A DNA stretch of 47,557 nt from an uncultured Roseovarius sp. (GCA_947497295.1 CANMFU010000016.1:1-47557); one strand, 5' to 3'. Numbered from the stretch's first letter, positions 15,807 to 24,692 are shown. Program-made: numbers and translations. The notes: generated by a model not told the origin, from the sequence alone.

Positions 15807-16241
15807 ATGCCGTTTCATCGCGTCGAAAAGCCTGTGATTGCCAGCGGTTTTCCGGTGCGTCTTGTCACCATGCCCGCCAGTGCCGGATTTCCGTCACCTG
15901 CGGGGGATGATCTGGAAGATGAGATCGACCCCATTGCATGGGTGGTGCGCCATCCGGCATCGACATTCTGGTGGCGTGTCGAGGGCGATTGCCTGTGGGA
16001 TGTGGGTATTCGCGACGGCGACATCATTGCTGTCGACCGCGCTGGAAAGCGGCGGATCGGACGCGCTGTCCTGGCCGTGGTCGAGGGGGCCGTGACGGCA
16101 AAAATCCTGCGAAAGCGCGACGGCAGATATTATCTCGCTCCGGCCAACAGCCTCGAGCAGTTCCCGGACATCGAGCTCACGGAAGACAGTGAGATATGGG
16201 GCGTGATCGCAGGCGTCGTGCGACGCTATGATCTGGCGTGA
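15807..16241 (+). CDS. umuD: UmuD-like S24 protein with Cys in place of the catalytic Ser
   Basis: 144 residues. The self-cleavage site A26-G27 lies in a [13 protein letters not shown] context, as in UmuD. Lys99 (in GAVTAKIL) matches UmuD Lys97, and 35 residues separate the cleavage site from the nucleophile position, as in E. coli. At that position, however, the usual SGDSM is EGDCL, so Ser60 is replaced by Cys62 (codon TGC). UmuD normally cleaves itself on RecA filaments to give UmuD', which joins UmuC as Pol V. The gene is under a LexA box and overlaps umuC by four bases. Confidence 0.88.
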   Translation: MPFHRVEKPVIASGFPVRLVTMPASAGFPSPAGDDLEDEIDPIAWVVRHPASTFWWRVEGDCLWDVGIRDGDIIAVDRAGKRRIGRAVLAVVEGAVTAKILRKRDGRYYLAPANSLEQFPDIELTEDSEIWGVIAGVVRRYDLA

Positions 16242-17509
16242 AGCGGCCTATTGCGATCAGTGACAGCGCGAACTTCTACGTCAGCGCCGAACGGATCTTT
16301 GATCCGACCCTACGAGGCGTGCCGGTGATCGTCTTGTCCAATAATGATGGCTGCGCCGTCGCGCGCAGCGACGAGGCCAAGGCGCTTGGGATCAAAATGG
16401 GCGAGCCGCTGCATCTGATCCGGGACAAGGTGGAAGCGCATGGGGTGCGGGTGTTCAGCTCGAACTACACGCTCTATGGGGACATTTCGCGCCGGGTGGT
16501 CGAGGTGTATGAAGACTTCACGCCGGATATTGAAATCTATTCGATCGACGAGTGCTTTCTGTGCTTTTCTGGCGTCGCCAATCCAGAAAGTCATGCCCGC
16601 AATCTCCGTGCGGCGGTCTTGCGCCGCATCGGCGTGCCGGTGCGCGTCGGGATCGCACCGACCAAGACATTGGCGAAATGCGCGAATGAAATCGCCAAGA
16701 AGAATCCGATTTTCGCTGGTGTTCTGGATATGACAGATGATGCACTTGCTGACTGGCTGCTGCCGAAGGTGCCGGTGGGCGACATCTGGGGCATCGGAAA
16801 ACAGACCGATAAGAAGCTCGCAAAGCTGGGCATCCGCACGGCGGCGGAGCTGCGCGCGATGCCGATCCGGCAGGCCCGCGCGGTTGGCACGGTCGTTCTC
16901 GAACGCACGGTGCTCGAGCTGCAAGGCGAGCCATGCCTCGCGTTCGAAGATGTGGAACCGCAGCGCAAGGGTATGGCTGTGACGCGCTCGGCCGGGACGC
17001 CCATGACGGATTTCGACACGCTGTTCCAGGCGCTCACCGCCCACGCGACGCGCGCGGCGGAGAAACTGCGACGGCACGGGTTGGTGGCAGGATCATTGAC
17101 GGCCTTCTTCCACACCAACCGGCACCGGCAGGATCGCCCGCAATATTCCGGGTCGCGCACCACACGCCTCACGCCGATGTCGTCGGACACCTTCGATCTG
17201 GTCGAAGCGGCGCGGCGGTGCGCAAAAGCTGCATGGCCAAAGGCGAGGGACGACACGTTCGCCTTCACGAAAGCGGGTATCATGCTGGATGATCTCGTCC
17301 GGTTTGAGGATCGACCGCGGACTCTCTTCGATGTGCCACGGTCGAAAAGTGCGGAGCTGATGACCGCTCTCGATCAGGTCAATGACAGGTTCGGGAAAAA
17401 GACTATGGTGCTGGCAAGCGAAGGCATGAAGCGCCCATGGCAGCTTCGTGCCGATCATCGCAGCCCGCGCTACACGACGCGCTTATCCGATTTGCCGGTC
17501 GTGAGGTAA
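16238..17509 (+). CDS. umuC: UmuC, Y-family DNA polymerase V catalytic subunit
   Basis: 423 residues, the normal UmuC length. It starts at GTG, which overlaps the umuD stop as GTGA. The N-terminal [14 protein letters not shown] has the first catalytic Asp and the FY pair of Y-family polymerases; YSIDECF holds the second acidic pair; [18 protein letters not shown] is the fingers/palm motif. With UmuD it would give SOS-induced translesion synthesis, useful on damaged or single-stranded incoming DNA and for host mutagenesis. Confidence 0.92.
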   Translation: MKRPIAISDSANFYVSAERIFDPTLRGVPVIVLSNNDGCAVARSDEAKALGIKMGEPLHLIRDKVEAHGVRVFSSNYTLYGDISRRVVEVYEDFTPDIEIYSIDECFLCFSGVANPESHARNLRAAVLRRIGVPVRVGIAPTKTLAKCANEIAKKNPIFAGVLDMTDDALADWLLPKVPVGDIWGIGKQTDKKLAKLGIRTAAELRAMPIRQARAVGTVVLERTVLELQGEPCLAFEDVEPQRKGMAVTRSAGTPMTDFDTLFQALTAHATRAAEKLRRHGLVAGSLTAFFHTNRHRQDRPQYSGSRTTRLTPMSSDTFDLVEAARRCAKAAWPKARDDTFAFTKAGIMLDDLVRFEDRPRTLFDVPRSKSAELMTALDQVNDRFGKKTMVLASEGMKRPWQLRADHRSPRYTTRLSDLPVVR

Positions 17510-17524
17510 GAAAATTATTTTGTG

Positions 17525-17824
17525 CTAGAAAGGCGCATCAGCAGCCGTTTTGCACTCGAACGTCTTTTGATAAGAAAGCAAATTGCTAGTATCAACCCAT
17601 ACACCACCGAAAATCCGGCAGCCTAGTTCCGTTGTTTTCGTTGTAGGATCTATAAAATTATTAAGCCAAAAAATGAACAGCCCTACGATAAATAGAGCAA
17701 TAGAAGCCCACATGTATGGGTTATTCCACGTCTGCCATTTATACCTGTCAGCTTCTCTGTTGATCCATCCGAAAATGGCAATAGAAAGCCCAGATAGAAT
17801 AGAAATAATGCCAAGAAATATCAC
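17525..17824 (-). CDS. Small membrane protein
   Basis: 99 residues with two hydrophobic segments (about 2-19 and 37-54) and a soluble C-terminal part with two Cys. It is AT-richer than the surroundings and convergent with umuC. Family not recognised. Confidence 0.5.
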   Translation of the reverse strand: MIFLGIISILSGLSIAIFGWINREADRYKWQTWNNPYMWASIALFIVGLFIFWLNNFIDPTTKTTELGCRIFGGVWVDTSNLLSYQKTFECKTAADAPF

Positions 17825-17908
17825 GATATACCTTTGAACTTAGATGAAAAATTAAACCGGTTTGAACGCTTACATAGGGACTGGACTGTGTAGTGATTTG
17901 CGTTTCTG

Positions 17909-18205
17909 TCAGTCAGCGTGTTCGTACCTGACGGCTGCATCATTGCCAAAATACTGTATGTATCGTTGGAGCACAGCGTCGTATTCTTCTCGTGCGCGCA
18001 TCGACTCTTGGTTCAGGCAATTCAGATAGGCTTCGGTGTTGCGGATGTACGACTGATAGTCGTCGTTAATCATTTCTCGCAGCTCTGGATCGTCCTTGGG
18101 CGGCTCGTAGGCAAAAGGCGTCTCCGGCGGCAGGCATCCGACCTGGCCGAAGCCCAAGGTCGGTGTCGCTGCGAAAACCAGCAAGATGATCGTTTTGTGG
18201 ATCAC
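17909..18205 (-). CDS. Secreted small protein, unknown function
   Basis: 98 residues. A signal peptide (MIHKTIILLVFAATPTLGFG) is followed by a Cys, an acidic Pro-rich segment and a helical, charged region. Its start overlaps the stop of the TrbM-like gene by four bases, so a periplasmic role related to conjugation is likely but inferred. Confidence 0.6.
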   Translation of the reverse strand: MIHKTIILLVFAATPTLGFGQVGCLPPETPFAYEPPKDDPELREMINDDYQSYIRNTEAYLNCLNQESMRAREEYDAVLQRYIQYFGNDAAVRYEHAD

Positions 18206-18777
18206 GGACGGTAGCTGATGTTGGTCGAATAACCTCTCCAGATACCTGTCTCAAATCGCTGCCATCCTTGTGAAAATTCTTCCGGTGTTCCGGGCTCGAT
18301 AGTGAGGTTTACCGCGAAATCTTTACGTGTTGGCCGCGTCACGTTTGTGTAACGAGTTTCACCAAAACCGTAGGAGTAAGAACGATCGTAGCAGAACGTC
18401 TGAACCTGTCTGTCGTTGTCACCATCTCGCTGCGTCGTGTGGAACAGGTTTTTCCCATCGGGGCATTCCCATCCGCGGCGCGTTGTAGCGGGAACGATGC
18501 TGTAGGCGATGTTGTAGGCGTTATATTCGGTTCCGTCGTTCATAGCGCAGAACCCGATCGGTGATTTTCCGTCGCGTAGGCGGTCGATCATATGACGATA
18601 GGCGTCACGGCATCCGGATGGAAAACCGCCCGGCAAGCAGAGGATCAGCTTGCAGTCAATGTCGTAGTCCTGGGCTGCCGCAGTGTTCGGAGTTGCTGAG
18701 GCGATCGTGGCTACGGCTGCTGTCGCGGCAAGAACGGCGACAAAAGGAGGACGGCTAGTCTGTGGAAGGCTGGTCAT
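18202..18777 (-). CDS. TrbM/KikA-like secreted protein
   Basis: 191 residues from an ATG with GGAG twelve bases upstream; a longer frame from a TTG at 18849 would bury the signal peptide. After a signal peptide ending in TAAAQ comes the TrbM-type core: a Cys-x-Leu-x-Leu-Cys segment (CKLILCLPGG), a second Cys a few residues on, and a later FC (PIGFCAMNDG). TrbM/KikA/MpfK proteins are small secreted factors encoded with conjugation systems; their role is poorly defined. The second half is unlike TrbM. Confidence 0.6.
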   Translation of the reverse strand: MTSLPQTSRPPFVAVLAATAAVATIASATPNTAAAQDYDIDCKLILCLPGGFPSGCRDAYRHMIDRLRDGKSPIGFCAMNDGTEYNAYNIAYSIVPATTRRGWECPDGKNLFHTTQRDGDNDRQVQTFCYDRSYSYGFGETRYTNVTRPTRKDFAVNLTIEPGTPEEFSQGWQRFETGIWRGYSTNISYRP

Positions 18778-18966
18778 GGGGGAGGCTCCGATTGAGGGAT
18801 AGACTGTATGCTCCATACTACCACGGGAAAACGAAGCGTGAATCCCCAAATTTCACATGAAACCTCTCTATGTTGAAGATCTGCTGCAACATGGGGTTTG
18901 GGAACAGGCTTCACGAGTGTAGTTACAATCCGGGTAGCCATATCAAAAACAGAACTGGAGAATACG

Positions 18967-19470
18967 TTGATTAATCCATTGGTCGATAGTCTGATTCTTA
19001 TCATGCTTGTCATCGTTGCCTTCACGATGATCGTAAAGGGCTTCGGAAAAAGTGGTTTTTCCCAACCGCCTTTCCGACGAGGGACTCTTCTCAATAAGTC
19101 CGAACTCCGTCTATACAGACTCCTCACCAATGAACTTCCAAACGATTACAGTGTCATGCTTCAAGTTTCTTATGGCGCTTTCCTTCGTAATCCAAGTTTC
19201 AAGCGTTATATGACGATCAATTCAAAACGTGCCGATTTTATTATTTTAGACGTCGATCTTAACGTACTGGCCGTTATAGAGTATCAGGGGAGTGGCCATT
19301 TTGGGAACACTGCCAAAAGTCGTGATCGAGCTATAAAAAGCGACAAAGTGAAAAGGAAAGCTCTCTTTGAGGCCGGTATAACGCTGATCGAAGTGCCGCC
19401 GAAGTTTGACCAGAATTATATTCGGACGAATTTAACCGACTTGATGACACAGAAAACCGCAGTGGTATGA
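18967..19470 (+). CDS. DUF2726 protein with N-terminal membrane segment
   Basis: 167 residues from a TTG start with GGAG six bases upstream; an in-frame ATG at 18898 lacks a ribosome binding site. One membrane segment (about 7-27) is followed by a DUF2726-like domain: NKSELRLYRLL, an SKRADFIILD strand and AVIEYQGSGHFGN, the layout of a PD-(D/E)xK-type nuclease fold. DUF2726 proteins are often linked to topoisomerase or nuclease domains. The gene is AT-rich compared with its neighbours, suggesting a separate origin. It converges on the SRAP gene. Confidence 0.65.
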   Translation: MINPLVDSLILIMLVIVAFTMIVKGFGKSGFSQPPFRRGTLLNKSELRLYRLLTNELPNDYSVMLQVSYGAFLRNPSFKRYMTINSKRADFIILDVDLNVLAVIEYQGSGHFGNTAKSRDRAIKSDKVKRKALFEAGITLIEVPPKFDQNYIRTNLTDLMTQKTAVV

Positions 19471-19491
19471 CACTCTCCAGTAATCGAGAAA

Positions 19492-20154
19492 CTATTCGGG
19501 TGCCCTCGCATCGCGCCGCTCGCCCTCCGCAACGATCATCAGTGCGTCGTCCGGCAGGGGCCGTTGCAACGCCTGTACCTCGTCGATCGGCGCGGTCAGC
19601 CAGGTCGTCCATTCGTCCGGCTCAGCGAGGATCACTGGCATGGCTTTGGGATGAACAGCGCCGACCGTCTTATTGGCCTCGGTGGTGAGGAATCCGTAGA
19701 GGTCCGCCGTCACTTCGCCTTCCTTGACCTTCCGTACGCTCGTCCACTCGGTCCAGATCCCCGCAAAGAACATCAACGGTCGATCCTCGCCCGCCGCAAA
19801 CCAGACCGGCGTGCGGCTCTTGTCCTTCTCGACCCTGTATTCCGAAAAGCTGGTGAAGGGCACCAGACACCGATGTTCGACCCCAAGCCACCGCCGCCAG
19901 TGCGGCGATCCCAGGTTGCGGACATTGGTGACGCCGGGATCGGTCTTGCGGTTCTTCAGGGCAGATGCCGGCGACGGCATCCCCCATCTCATCGTCACCA
20001 GCTCACGGCCTTCCTCGCCCTGACGGACGATCGGGGCGACCTGGTCGGGAAAAATGGCGGGCAGTGTCGGCAGGTTTCCCGTCTGGTCGGTCATTGCCTT
20101 AGCGATCTCGCGGATCGCCGCCTGCGCCGCAGTCATCGCATACAAATTACACAA
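19492..20154 (-). CDS. SRAP / YedK-type abasic-site protein
   Basis: 220 residues of the SOS response-associated peptidase family (YedK/HMCES), which crosslinks to abasic sites in ssDNA through Cys2. The start is TTG: it places Cys directly after Met (MCNLYAM), as the chemistry needs, and has AGGAG nine bases upstream within the resolvase end. The conserved Asn (NVRN), Glu (SFSEY) and His (HPKAMPVIL) are present. It follows the resolvase gene with a three-base gap. Confidence 0.88.
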   Translation of the reverse strand: MCNLYAMTAAQAAIREIAKAMTDQTGNLPTLPAIFPDQVAPIVRQGEEGRELVTMRWGMPSPASALKNRKTDPGVTNVRNLGSPHWRRWLGVEHRCLVPFTSFSEYRVEKDKSRTPVWFAAGEDRPLMFFAGIWTEWTSVRKVKEGEVTADLYGFLTTEANKTVGAVHPKAMPVILAEPDEWTTWLTAPIDEVQALQRPLPDDALMIVAEGERRDARAPE

Positions 20155-20157
20155 CGC

Positions 20158-20781
20158 TCAGGTCTCCTCTTCGGATTGGCCGGTCGCGGCAGCGCGGTCG
20201 CGGATACGGGTGATCGTCTGACGTGACGCTTTGAACTTCCGCGCGACCGCGGAAACGCTTTTCCCATCGCGCAGTGCGGACAGGATCGCCGGATGATGTT
20301 TATCCGGGACCGATGGTGGACGGCCGAACCGCTTGCCCTGCTCCCGTGCCCGCGCCACGCCGGAATTGGTGCGCTCGATGATTAGGTCGCGTTCGAGCTG
20401 CGCCACTGCGTTGAGGACGTGCATGGTGAAGGCTCCGCCGGGGCTAGCCAGATCGACACCCTGAATAGCGAGGCAATGCACCTTGACCGGGATCGCGGCC
20501 AGCATCCTGATCGTTGCCTCGACATCCATCGCGTTGCGCCCGAGCCGGTCGAACTTCGTCACGACGAGAACGTCTCCCGGCTCCATCTTCTCGACCAGCT
20601 TGGCGAAACTTGGGCGCTTCATGGCGGGCACGCTGCCGGACACCACCTCCGTTGCGCGCCTGTATTCAGGAACATCGAAACCCGCCTGCTGGATCTCACG
20701 GATCTGATTGTCAGTCGTCTGGTCCCGCGTCGAGACGCGAGTATAAGCAAAGGTGCGTGACAAAGCTGAACCACCGTTCAA
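20158..20781 (-). CDS. Serine resolvase/invertase
   Basis: About 207 residues. The catalytic Ser sits in YTRVSTRDQ (about residue 17), then GDVLVVTKFDRLGRN, ERDLIIERT and a C-terminal helix-turn-helix (SVSAVARKFKASRQTITRI) complete a Tn3-type resolvase. The start is uncertain: TTG at 20781, or TTG at 20763 with GGTGG upstream. It may resolve plasmid multimers; res sites would be expected in the 107-base gap 20782-20888. No transposase is near. Confidence 0.85.
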   Translation of the reverse strand: MNGGSALSRTFAYTRVSTRDQTTDNQIREIQQAGFDVPEYRRATEVVSGSVPAMKRPSFAKLVEKMEPGDVLVVTKFDRLGRNAMDVEATIRMLAAIPVKVHCLAIQGVDLASPGGAFTMHVLNAVAQLERDLIIERTNSGVARAREQGKRFGRPPSVPDKHHPAILSALRDGKSVSAVARKFKASRQTITRIRDRAAATGQSEEET

Positions 20782-20888
20782 AAGGGTTGTCCGGAAATAT
20801 AGATCGCTTTTGTCATGTCCGAAACTCGAAAATGATAGTTGTGGGCAGACCGCAAACAGGGTGGCCGGAACCGTTCGGTTTCGGGCAG

Positions 20889-21401
20889 TCAGTTTTGCCT
20901 GCGGTATTGTGATGGTTCTTCCACGTCCGAGAATAGCCAGACACCTCGGCCTGCTTCACGTGCTTGTGTCTCTTCAGCGCGGTATCGAGTTGATCTTTTG
21001 TAAGCAAAGCCGATGCCATTTCGGACAATCGTTGCATTCAGATCCCTGTCACCCAGATAGCAGGTCGCCAAAGCACGATCATAGAAATCTCGTTCCGTGC
21101 TTTCACATCGCACCTTGCGTGGGCCGATCAGCTCAGAAATGCTGTCTCGTGCCCAAGCGCCGCAGTCGATCAAGCTACCGGCAAGTGTGGCTGTCTGACC
21201 CATTTCACAAGTATCTATGTCTGCGAGCCGGACACGTTCACCCTTAATTTCAAAGGTATCGCCATCTATGATGCGGGGGACGCCCTCATATTGGACAGGA
21301 TGCGAGCCGGACGTTTTTTCAACGAATTGGGGGCTATTCAGAAACCAAGCCGCAAGACACGTGGTCCCTCCAAGCATGACCAGCCATAGAAGTCGCGTCA
21401 T
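20889..21401 (-). CDS. Membrane-anchored or secreted thermonuclease-family protein
   Basis: 170 residues. An N-terminal hydrophobic segment (about 4-20) is followed by a staphylococcal-nuclease fold: DGDTFEIKGERVRLADIDTCE and a later YDRALATCYLGDRDLNATIVRNG. Four extra Cys suggest a periplasmic protein with disulfides. Plasmid members are thought to help DNA transfer or clear DNA; the role here is inferred. Its start overlaps the repC stop by four bases. Confidence 0.8.
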   Translation of the reverse strand: MTRLLWLVMLGGTTCLAAWFLNSPQFVEKTSGSHPVQYEGVPRIIDGDTFEIKGERVRLADIDTCEMGQTATLAGSLIDCGAWARDSISELIGPRKVRCESTERDFYDRALATCYLGDRDLNATIVRNGIGFAYKRSTRYRAEETQAREAGRGVWLFSDVEEPSQYRRQN

Positions 21402-22498
21402 GGGGTCGATTCCTCGTTCAACAGACCAAAGACGGTGCGGTGCAGATTTGCTGTTCCATTTTCCGCGCGTTCGGCCATCCTTCTGACCCAGCCCCCAACC
21501 GATCGGATGGTGCCACCTCGCTCGATGCTTTTCGCGTCAGCGAGCAGAACGATGATAGCGGCTCCTTGCTGGCCAAGGGCCGCTTGTGCCATTGCCCACG
21601 CGGTAGGGCTTATTCCTAGGGCTTGCGCACGTGCGTAGGCAACGCCAACCAAGGCGTGCCAGCTTGGCGCACCATGCTGATTGATCGCAACTTGCCAATC
21701 AGGCGGTGCAATCATCATGGCTCTTCTGAGGTTGATGTGTTCGAGCCCGCATGTCGGTCGCTCTGCGCTTCTTTCATTTGCCGCATTTTCTTCGCTTCTC
21801 GGCCGATTACAGGCTTTTGATGAATCTTGTTGTGTAGTGTATGGTCGGAAGGATTCTTCCGACCTGTCGGCCCGTTGTTGTCTTACTCGATCCAGCGCCG
21901 CCATTAGGCTAAGGGCATTTTTCAACAGGCTTTCGAGCGCATGGCGACTTAGATGCGCAGTACGTCGCTCGAGGCCATCCCACCAATTTCGAAGACGCTG
22001 GGAGGCAACGGAAGAGATCACGGACCGAATTCTCCGCTTGGTTTTCGATATTTCTTTTCGAAGGCGCTGCGCTTCCTGAATTTCGAACCGGATCGCGGCT
22101 GCTTGTTCGGCCCAGTAATCAGCATTGTCCAACAGTGGTGCGAAGCTGATACCGGCAATGGCGATAATCTTACCCGATCGGTCGCGCTGAACGGTTCGCG
22201 CCCCTCCGTCCAGGCACTCATTCCTGACAATACCAGCTTTTTCCAACCCCCTATTACGCCCATAAATAGCTCTAGGGCTTTTCCCGCTCTCTTCAGCGAG
22301 GCTCTGAACGGAGGCTGGGCTTACCGGTGTCGGTGCATCTTTTGGTATTCGATTTATGAGATCGCGTGCGTGTAGAACGCTGACCGCAGATAGCTTCAGA
22401 ACAAAAGCAGCGTCATCCAGCGCCTTGTGCAACTCGGCGAGATCACGCCGATCGCGCCGTTTCGGCTTTCCCGTCGGGGTTGATAGGTTAACAGACAT
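21398..22498 (-). CDS. repC: RepC-family replication initiator
   Basis: 366 residues. The N-terminal half has a winged-helix region (SVQSLAEESGKSPRAIYGRN, then GIVRN), and the C-terminal part has the typical RepC block from LGISPTAWAMAQAALG through RSVGGWVRRMAERAENG. RepC initiates replication from an origin usually inside its own gene. No repA or repB precede it, so this is a repC-only replicon, somewhat shorter than RepABC-type RepC (about 400). Its leader carries a switchable ribosome binding site (22506-22529). Confidence 0.85.
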   Translation of the reverse strand: MSVNLSTPTGKPKRRDRRDLAELHKALDDAAFVLKLSAVSVLHARDLINRIPKDAPTPVSPASVQSLAEESGKSPRAIYGRNRGLEKAGIVRNECLDGGARTVQRDRSGKIIAIAGISFAPLLDNADYWAEQAAAIRFEIQEAQRLRKEISKTKRRIRSVISSVASQRLRNWWDGLERRTAHLSRHALESLLKNALSLMAALDRVRQQRADRSEESFRPYTTQQDSSKACNRPRSEENAANERSAERPTCGLEHINLRRAMMIAPPDWQVAINQHGAPSWHALVGVAYARAQALGISPTAWAMAQAALGQQGAAIIVLLADAKSIERGGTIRSVGGWVRRMAERAENGTANLHRTVFGLLNEESTP

Positions 22499-22505
22499 TC
22501 AACGT

Positions 22506-22529
22506 CTCCAATTAATTTGGAGGCTCCAA
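22506..22529 (-). promoter_or_regulatory. repC ribosome-binding-site switch (S-element-like)
   Basis: On the minus strand TTGGAG, CTCCAA and TTGGAG occur in turn (22529-22524, 22522-22517, 22511-22506). The last TTGGAG is the repC ribosome binding site, seven bases before the ATG. CTCCAA can pair with it (5-base loop), hiding it; only the upstream TTGGAG competes, with almost no loop of its own. In RepABC plasmids a similar hairpin governed by an antisense RNA sets copy number. Confidence 0.65.
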
Positions 22530-22549
22530 ACCAGACGCACTTCATCGGT

Positions 22550-22567
22550 CGCCCGAGGGCGCTTTTT
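22550..22567 (+). terminator. Plus-strand terminator of a putative antisense RNA
   Basis: CGCC-CGAG-GGCG followed by CTTTTT on the plus strand, opposite the repC leader and 52 bases from the repC ATG. No plus-strand gene ends here, so a terminator in this sense would end a short RNA antisense to the repC leader. The stem is short and I cannot place the promoter. Confidence 0.45.
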
Positions 22568-22915
22568 CCTTGCGTCTATGTCAGAGGAAAGCTACCTTAT
22601 GCCTATCAGTTCAGGTGGCATCGGACTTTGCCGGTCCGTTGGTAGCTTCCCTCGGTGGTCTTTGACCTCCGGGGGTTTCCTGTTTCTGGGGGCCTGCTGT
22701 CGTCTTTTCGATGACTTGATGCAGGTCCGCCCGACTCAACTCCTTCTATATCTTGTGGCGTGGACGAAACGTAACGCATATTTTTCGCTTGGGCTAGGCA
22801 AAGATACAACCTAGCGCCGGAAGCTCAAATGTGTCACTGAGCGTATGTACGCACATAACGACAGTTTGCCACGTAGTCTATCCGTGTCGCAAACCAAATA
22901 AATGACAGAGAGACG
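22568..22915. other. Non-coding region between repC and the virB operon
   Basis: No supported gene. It holds the rest of the repC leader with an 8-bp inverted repeat AAGCTACC (22589-22596)/GGTAGCTT (22641-22648), and a 12-base palindrome GCGTATGTACGC-like box (GCGTA-TG-TACGC) at 22841-22852. This is where the divergent repC and virB promoters should lie; the palindrome could be an operator. Confidence 0.4.
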
Positions 22916-23032
22916 ATGAATACCACGTTGACAACCTACGGCACGGATGCAATGGTGCAGTTCAACTTGAACAGGCGCCTTAATGTGCTAAGCCCCGCAA
23001 AAACAATATATGCGAGGGAATCCGCTGCATGA
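22916..23032 (+). CDS. 38-residue protein at the head of the virB operon
   Basis: A short frame starting MNTTLTTYGTDAMVQFN. AGAGAGACG just before the ATG may serve as ribosome binding site, and its stop overlaps the next gene's start as ATGA. It could be a leader peptide that couples translation. No family recognised. Confidence 0.4.
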   Translation: MNTTLTTYGTDAMVQFNLNRRLNVLSPAKTIYARESAA

Positions 23033-23337
23033 GACGCCGAGATGATGAGAAGATGATCGTTGTTGGTAACGTGCCAGAATACATCCAGATCGGCGGTAAG
23101 CTCACCTACAGGCCTATCGAGCGAGATGACGGTAAACCGGAGTGGGCCGTTCTGCTTAGGTGGGATGATGGCTTCGAGCGAGCCGTCTATAATGGCAGAA
23201 CGGGCGACCCCAAAACATTCCGCCTCATGGACTCAGTTGGCAAGTTCCACCAAAGCATTCTTCCTGAAGCCACATCTGTCACGATTGGACTGCCGGTTAG
23301 TGGCAAGCGACCGCCTTCGGATGCCGAAGACGACTGA
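23029..23337 (+). CDS. Small unknown protein upstream of virB
   Basis: 102 residues, starting MRRRDDEKMIVVGNVPEYIQ; the ATG at 23053 is a possible alternative start. Mostly beta-like with charged ends. It overlaps the genes on both sides, so it belongs to the virB operon. Not recognised. Confidence 0.5.
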   Translation: MRRRDDEKMIVVGNVPEYIQIGGKLTYRPIERDDGKPEWAVLLRWDDGFERAVYNGRTGDPKTFRLMDSVGKFHQSILPEATSVTIGLPVSGKRPPSDAEDD

Positions 23338-23737
23338 TCATACCACCAAAGATTCTCCGCTGAAGGATTGGTTTTCCGATTATTGGCCTAATCTCGCGGT
23401 CCCTCCCTATTTGGGAGTGGTCTGGGTATTCACGATGTATGTCGGTGAATTAGCCACGCCTTGGACCATCGGCTATCTCATACTCTGGCTGATATTCGCT
23501 CCGCTTGCGACCTGGACCGGAGTATTCATCTTCGCAGGCGCGTTTAGACTTTCAGTAGCCTGTCTCGTCATACTTGCTGCGGCCATTCCGTTTTGGCCTG
23601 ACGCACTTTGGATGTTCGTGACGCTTCTGACGTCTCTAATGTTGGGCGGGTCTCTTTACCTTTGGGTCCCGCTCGCTGTTTTCGTCGCAATCGTTTGTGC
23701 CATCTACATCTGGCACACGGGGGGGATCGGGCTATGA
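23321..23737 (+). CDS. Four-helix inner-membrane protein
   Basis: 138 residues with about four membrane segments (roughly 28-48, 50-72, 76-100 and 104-135) after a charged N-terminus. It begins inside the preceding gene and its stop overlaps virB1 as ATGA. A helper of the transfer apparatus is plausible from position only. Confidence 0.55.
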   Translation: MPKTTDHTTKDSPLKDWFSDYWPNLAVPPYLGVVWVFTMYVGELATPWTIGYLILWLIFAPLATWTGVFIFAGAFRLSVACLVILAAAIPFWPDALWMFVTLLTSLMLGGSLYLWVPLAVFVAIVCAIYIWHTGGIGL

Positions 23738-24417
23738 TCCGCGCGGTTTCCCTTGCGTTCCTCTGCGCTGCCGCCCCTATCGCTTCTCTTGCTGATGTTT
23801 TCGAGTTTACTCGTGACGGTCGCATGGTGGCCCGACATTCATCGGGGCAGACAACGCAGCGGCAGGTGCAGCGGCAGGTGTCTCGCCCGGCTCGTGTGCC
23901 AGCGTCCCGGTCAGCATATCGGGCCATGGCTGAACAGACCGCGTTGCGCTACGCCGGTAGTGCCGGTGCGCGGCGAGCCGGGCTTGATGCACTGACATTT
24001 TCCCGTGTCTTCATCGAACTGATCCGCGCTGAAAGCGGCTTTAATCCGCGGGCTCTTTCGCCCAAAGGCGCACAGGGGCTTGGCCAGCTTATGCCGGGCA
24101 CCGCGCGCCAGCTCGGCGTCCGCGATGCGTGGGACCCGGCGCAAAATCTCGATGGTGCCGCGCGCTACTTCACGACGCAGCTTGAACGGTTCGGCAGCGT
24201 TTCTCTTGCTCTGGCAGCATACAATGCCGGTCCTCATCGCGTGGAGCAGTATGGCGGCGTACCGCCGTTCCGCGAAACCCGCAACTACGTCGCCAAGATT
24301 ACTGCCGCGTCAGGCCATGCGCCTGCGGCAGCCCCCGCAATCCCGGTCCCGGCCGGGCTGCAACCCACAATCTCCACGCAGAATACATCAAAGGACGTCT
24401 CCGTATGGCAATACTGA
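23734..24417 (+). CDS. virB1: VirB1, lytic transglycosylase
   Basis: 227 residues with a signal peptide ([20 protein letters not shown]) and a goose-lysozyme-type SLT domain: catalytic Glu in [20 protein letters not shown], then [10 protein letters not shown] and [10 protein letters not shown]. It opens peptidoglycan for assembly of the secretion channel. The C-terminal tail is Ala/Pro-rich. Overlaps virB2 by 13 bases. Confidence 0.92.
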   Translation: MIRAVSLAFLCAAAPIASLADVFEFTRDGRMVARHSSGQTTQRQVQRQVSRPARVPASRSAYRAMAEQTALRYAGSAGARRAGLDALTFSRVFIELIRAESGFNPRALSPKGAQGLGQLMPGTARQLGVRDAWDPAQNLDGAARYFTTQLERFGSVSLALAAYNAGPHRVEQYGGVPPFRETRNYVAKITAASGHAPAAAPAIPVPAGLQPTISTQNTSKDVSVWQY

Positions 24418-24689
24418 CTCACTCTCATCGGCGTATCGCGGCGGTTGCAATGGCTCTGGCTGTTGTCTCGACCCCGGCGCTGGCGCAGGACCTCTCGCCT
24501 CTCAACACCTTTTTCACGACACTCGGCAACGCGCTGACCGGCACGACCGGCCGGGCACTCGGCCTCGTTGCGCTTGCAGCGGTCGGTATCATGTTCCTGA
24601 CGGGGCGGATGAACTGGGGCTTTGCGGCTTCGGTCGTGATCGGTCTCGTGATCCTGTTCGGTGCTGCCACCATTCTTGCAGGCATCTGA
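24405..24689 (+). CDS. virB2: VirB2, pilin
   Basis: 94 residues. A long signal peptide ending ALAQ gives a mature protein with two hydrophobic segments separated by a short basic loop (TGRMNW), the TrbC/VirB2 pattern. It forms the conjugative pilus. Starts inside virB1 and is followed by virB3 after three bases. Confidence 0.9.
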   Translation: MAILTHSHRRIAAVAMALAVVSTPALAQDLSPLNTFFTTLGNALTGTTGRALGLVALAAVGIMFLTGRMNWGFAASVVIGLVILFGAATILAGI

Positions 24690-24692
24690 TCC

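Noticed and set aside
16310..17077. 255-residue minus-strand frame inside umuC
   Set aside because: umuC is unambiguous on the plus strand; the reverse frame lacks any domain.
20158..20781. Resolvase as evidence of a Tn3-type transposon
   Set aside because: No transposase and no 38-bp-type inverted ends were found nearby; a plasmid multimer resolution role is simpler.
22606..22809. 67-residue minus-strand frame in the repC leader
   Set aside because: No good ribosome binding site, low-complexity polar composition, and it overlaps leader inverted repeats likely to act as RNA.
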